This document shows positions 60,347 to 64,000 of a stretch of DNA of 64,000 bases, in pieces. The notes below the pieces were generated by a model that worked only from the letters and a program-made list of their open reading frames with translations, ran no database searches and was not told where the DNA came from. Positions within the stretch are counted from its first letter, which is position 1. Each line of letters starts with the position of its first letter. The DNA comes from Pegea sp. RAD2-039. Taxonomy: Eukaryota; Chordata; Thaliacea; Salpida; Salpidae. Position numbers and translations under genes: made by a program. Location: positions 1 to 64,000 of the forward strand of contig JAQGEQ010000281.1 in the NCBI GenBank assembly GCA_034620365.1, in the 5' to 3' direction.

Positions 60347-60382
60347 CTGTAGAAAAGAGAAAGTTTCTCTCAACTAAAATCA
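60347..60382 (-). other. Exon-like 36-nt segment, duplicated at 63,349-63,382
   Basis: CACTACAG precedes and GTAAGT follows a 36-nt segment open in one frame (ILVERNFLFST). The second copy keeps both splice-like signals and reads ISVERNFLFS, but is 34 nt long. The match lies in the best conserved part of the tandem duplication. It may be another small exon of a minus-strand gene; linkage to the gene at 55-57.6 kb is unproven. Confidence 0.3.
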
Positions 60383-60960
60383 CTGTAGTGGAAAGAGAGA
60401 TGACAACAAATAAGAAGGTAATACAAATTTAAAAAAGGAGAAGTTAAGATTAAGGAGAAATGTTCCTAATTTTCTGTTAGTAGGTTATATAAAATGTTGT
60501 AGTGAATTATCAATAAAAATGTTGCAAATAAAATTTAAAGATTAAAATGGAAAGACAATTAAAGGATTAAGCTTTTTAGTTTTTATTAATCTAGTAAATT
60601 TGTTTTGAAATTTATTCAACTTTTATTTTCTCTCTAAAGTAAAGCAAAAGGCCAAAGCTGATTCAAAGTTTTTTTTTCCTTAACTGTTTAATAACAGCGA
60701 AATCTTTAATATTTTACTGAAAAATATAGTTTTCCTTAACATTAGAATTTAAAACATTCCTAAGTTGAGACTAGGCTGAAAAGAGAAAAAATGAAACATT
60801 AAATTATAAAACGATTAGCAATTTATTATCACCCTTACGTTACAAACTGCCGACATCTATCATAACAGTTTTATTACTTTAAACTGTCATTGCAGCAAAC
60901 GAGTGTACAAAATGTTTATTTGAATTTTTTATTTGAATAAACATTAAGTCAAATATTCTT

Positions 60961-62219
60961 CCTTATACAAATTAAGTAAAAAATGACCTCCGAAATATTC
61001 TTTCATTAAATTGAAAAAGTACTAAATAAATAACTGGTTACATTGCTTTGTAATTACCCTATGTAAATTAAGATTTCAATTTTTGATTAAAATCAATTAC
61101 TTATAAGCAAAGCTGCCTGAAAAAAGTATTATTGGTTTCAAAGCTGGCTAACCAGTTTTTTTTTTCAAATTTAATTGCCATTGGCTTAAACTTATTTGCT
61201 AAACATAAAAATAATAATTTTCACTTATTTAGAAAAATTCTTTTCTCAACGTTGTAGTTCAAAAAAGATTTTTGTGAAAGAGTTTTTGGTTAATTTATTT
61301 CGCCTAAAATTTTCACTTTAATTGAATAATACATTTTAATCAAAGTAAAAGACTTTTTCGATTGATTCCAAAATTAATTAAACTTTTGCTTTTGCAAGTT
61401 GACAAAATGTATGCTGCTTAATAGAAAAGACTTGATTTGTTTAATAAATGAAAATTAGATCTCATAATTGAGAAATCTCAATACTTTTTTTAATTGCATG
61501 TTCTGAATAAAGTTTCTGATATCTCTTATACGGTTTGTTTAGATTAAAGCAATGAAGCAATTTTACTTTTGCAACAGTAGAACGTATTGTTGTAATTAAA
61601 CACTTTTCAAGATTTGTAAATGTAACTTTAAGTTAAAAGTAGCTTCACAAAAAAAATGTTTTCACAAAACTTATGAAAATAATTTTTCTTGATTATTAAA
61701 AAGTTTGAACTTATAAGGAATAATAAAGAGTAGCTCTGAAACATTTCTATCTTTTGAAAATTCATCTTTGTCAAACAACTAAAGAGATTTGTACAGAACA
61801 TTTCAAATTTGTAGGAATTTTTAAATAAAACAATTTAGCAAAGTTTTTGGATAAGGATTAAGTTATAGACTCAAGAATCATGTAAGAAATTTGTTGATGT
61901 ATTTTCAGATTTGATTAAAGCTTCTCTTTCATTAATGTTAAGATTTTAACAATCCAATTTGTTTGCAGATGTTTCTGTTTATACAACTAACCCAAAATTT
62001 AAGTTATTGAGCTAGAGTATTACGGGATGACAATTACTTTGGGAAATGTGGTGCTATACTGCTTTCAAACGGTTAAAAATTAAAATTATCCACTGAAACA
62101 AACTCTATCAAAAGAATTTACTCATTTTTTCTTCGGTTAGTAAGTTCATAGGTTAATTACAAACTTGCTTATAAACGATTATTTGTTATTAACCTATTAG
62201 TTATATTAAAACCTGGTTG
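60961..62219. other. Intergenic DNA between tandem units
   Basis: AT-rich with no recognisable frame, tRNA or repeat family from elsewhere in the window. Confidence 0.4.
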
Positions 62220-63960
62220 AAAGTAGAGTTCGATTGTTTTTAATGAACTACTAACTTTGTTATTGGTGTTTTTTCAGAGGAGAAAGTAGAGTTTTGAGTA
62301 AAAAATGAGGCTAAACATTTGGTACAAACTATCGTTGTAAGTTGTTTAAAGTTTTCAAAACTTTGCAATAATTAACTAGCTGGATTCTGTTTATCTTATC
62401 CATTAATAAGGTTTATTTAAACTAATCGTTTGTACTTATTCGAAATAGTGTATTATTTACTTTTCTTCTACTATTTTAATGTTGCAAAATACTAAATGAA
62501 AAGTTTTAAATAAGCTTAACTTGTCTCACATAATATTATGCTAAATTGTGTTTAATGGTGTATTATTGGCTTCTCTTAAACTCTTTTAATGTTGCAAAGT
62601 ACTAAATGAAAAACTACTTCAACAACTTGACGTTTCTTACACAATATCAGGCTAAATTGTGTTTAGTGTTGTTTAAACCCACTTTCAATTGTATTTACGT
62701 TTTCACAACAAACATGCTAATTAAGACTTCTAGAAAAACTTTAATCAGGTTTCCTTTAAAAGTTGAAGTCTACATAACGTTTGCAGTTAAAGTAGTAGTT
62801 AAAGAGTTTATTTTGATCATTTTTTATTTATGTAAAGTTTAGTTAGCTTTAAATCTTTGTTAGAAATTAGAACCGCTGTTGACATCATTTAAAAGTAAAT
62901 GAGAAGTTGAATAAATTTATTGTATTTAATTTGAATAAGTTTAAAACAAGTTAGCTCTAAATAAATTCAGAATCAAAAACGATTAACTAGTTAAAGTTTC
63001 TTATAAAATAGATGGCATTTCTTAATTTCAGTTTTTATACTTTATATCGTTCTTATGAAAATCAAATTAGTAATGATGCTTTAACAAGTGAAACCAAAAT
63101 TGATGCCTCAAGGTTAATTGTCTGCTTAAAGTAGTCAAAAAAAATTATTGGTAACATTAGTCTTCGACTCATTTCAATGGTTCAACAATGAACGTTACAA
63201 GGATGTAAATAAAAAAGTTGTCGAATAAACAGAAGAAACTCAAGTTTAAATTGAAACTGGCTCAATGTCAGTCAGAATGTTTGTCACCTTTCAATTTAAA
63301 GTTCTTAAGAGATAATTAAAAACTATTCGGTTTGCAATTTGAACTTACCAAGAAAAGAGAAAGTTTCTCTCAACTGAAATCACTGTAGTGGAAAGAGACG
63401 ATGACAACAAATAAGAAGGTAATACAAGTTTAAAAAAAGAGAAGTTAAGATTAAGGAGAAATATTCATGATTTTCTGTTAGTAGGTTATATAAAATGTTG
63501 TATTGAATTATCAATGAAAACCTTGCAAATAAAATTCAAACGTTAAAATGGAAAGACACTTAAAGGATTATGATTTTCTGTTTTATTAATCTAGTAAAGT
63601 TGATTCATAATTTATTCAACTTATATTTTTTTTATTCTGTTAAGTAAAAGGTCAGTTTTCATTCAAAGTTTTTTTTTCTTTAATAGATAAATAACACCAA
63701 TTGTTTTAAGATTTAACTAAAAAATATAGGTTTCCTTGATATGAAAATTTCTAACAATTGTAAGACGAAACTAAGCTGGAAATAGAAATCGTTAGAGAAC
63801 AAGTTATAAACGATTAACATGTTGTTATAACCTTTGTGATACAAGTAGCTGACATCTATTATAACAATTTAATTCGTTTAAACTATCATTCCAGCAAGAG
63901 AATGTAACAATTTTTATAAAACTTTAAGTAAAAATGTATTTCCTGACGCGAAAACTGACT
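62220..63960 (+). repeat. Tandem duplication unit 2
   Basis: Second copy of 58,540-60,960, without the LINE. A short internal part (around 62,460-62,535) is itself repeated at about 62,540-62,660. The duplication may continue past the window edge. The 78-codon frame at 62,606-62,842 is not preserved in copy 1 and is not taken as a gene. Confidence 0.78.
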
Positions 63961-64000
63961 TCAGAAATAATTCCAAAAAGCACTAAATAAAAAATTGGTT

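Larger units (their letters stand above)
58540..60960 (+). repeat. Tandem duplication unit 1 (interrupted by LINE)
   Basis: Matched by 62,220-63,960 in the same order. The shared blocks are a TTTTTCAG-AGGAG segment (58,610 against 62,275), a TTTTAATGTTGC segment (58,810 against 62,475), a GAAGTCTACATA segment (58,990 against 62,764), and the highly similar block 60,341-60,560 against 63,341-63,560. Copy 1 contains LINE E, and copy 2 does not. Confidence 0.8.

Noticed and set aside
62606..62842. 78-codon plus-strand frame
   Set aside because: Not preserved in the tandem copy near 58.8-59.1 kb, and composition is that of background AT-rich DNA.

Overview
The window reads as nuclear DNA of an invertebrate animal with a very AT-rich, repeat-laden genome. 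The evidence is spliced genes with short GT-AG introns (45-115 nt in the best resolved gene), tetraspanins, a PPM1-type PP2C phosphatase, an SLC43-family transporter, a nuclear tRNA-Asn(GTT), and non-LTR retrotransposons with APE endonuclease and reverse transcriptase plus a tRNA-derived SINE. A flatworm-like genome would fit (short introns, small symmetric exons, an acceptor site just before an ATG), but the phylum cannot be fixed from sequence alone. There is no sign of operons, Shine-Dalgarno sites or CRISPR.

Region 1 (1-23,690) is a nested repeat landscape. Two arms (1-7,804 and 13,696-21,506, position x pairing with 21,507-x) form a giant near-perfect palindrome around a 5.9 kb spacer. 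Each arm carries an intronless SLC43A3-like (nucleobase/amino-acid type) MFS transporter gene. The spacer holds a third, more diverged intact copy and a fourth that survives only as a C-terminal fragment. Each gene unit is itself bordered by inverted repeats of about 200 bp, and at least four other repeat families are shuffled in both orientations between them.

Region 2 (23,691-28,460) holds a tRNA-Asn and, on the minus strand, 16 exons that join in one frame. They encode two complete eight-cysteine (TspanC8-like) tetraspanins in one predicted 690-residue chain. A short intron between the modules contains an in-frame stop, so retaining it would give a single 383- or 384-residue tetraspanin.

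Region 3 (32.7-50.2 kb) is a tandem segmental duplication. Each unit carries a truncated LINE piece, a small zinc-ribbon-like reading frame (open in one copy, broken in the other) and a two-exon PP2C phosphatase on the minus strand. The flanking non-coding DNA is almost identical between copies while the proteins share only about 70%, with differences packed into blocks. Between the units lie a tRNA-derived SINE, a degenerate LINE ORF1 with a CCHC knuckle, and several fragments of a CR1/jockey-type LINE, including a nearly full ORF2 with one stop and one frameshift.

Region 4 (50.2-64.0 kb) is mostly non-coding. It contains a cluster of bZIP/bHLH-type palindromes near 51.4-51.9 kb and a probable small minus-strand gene built from 36-39 nt phase-0 exons (55,016-57,605). 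A tandem duplication follows (58.5-61.0 and 62.2-64.0 kb), one copy of which carries a LINE insertion.
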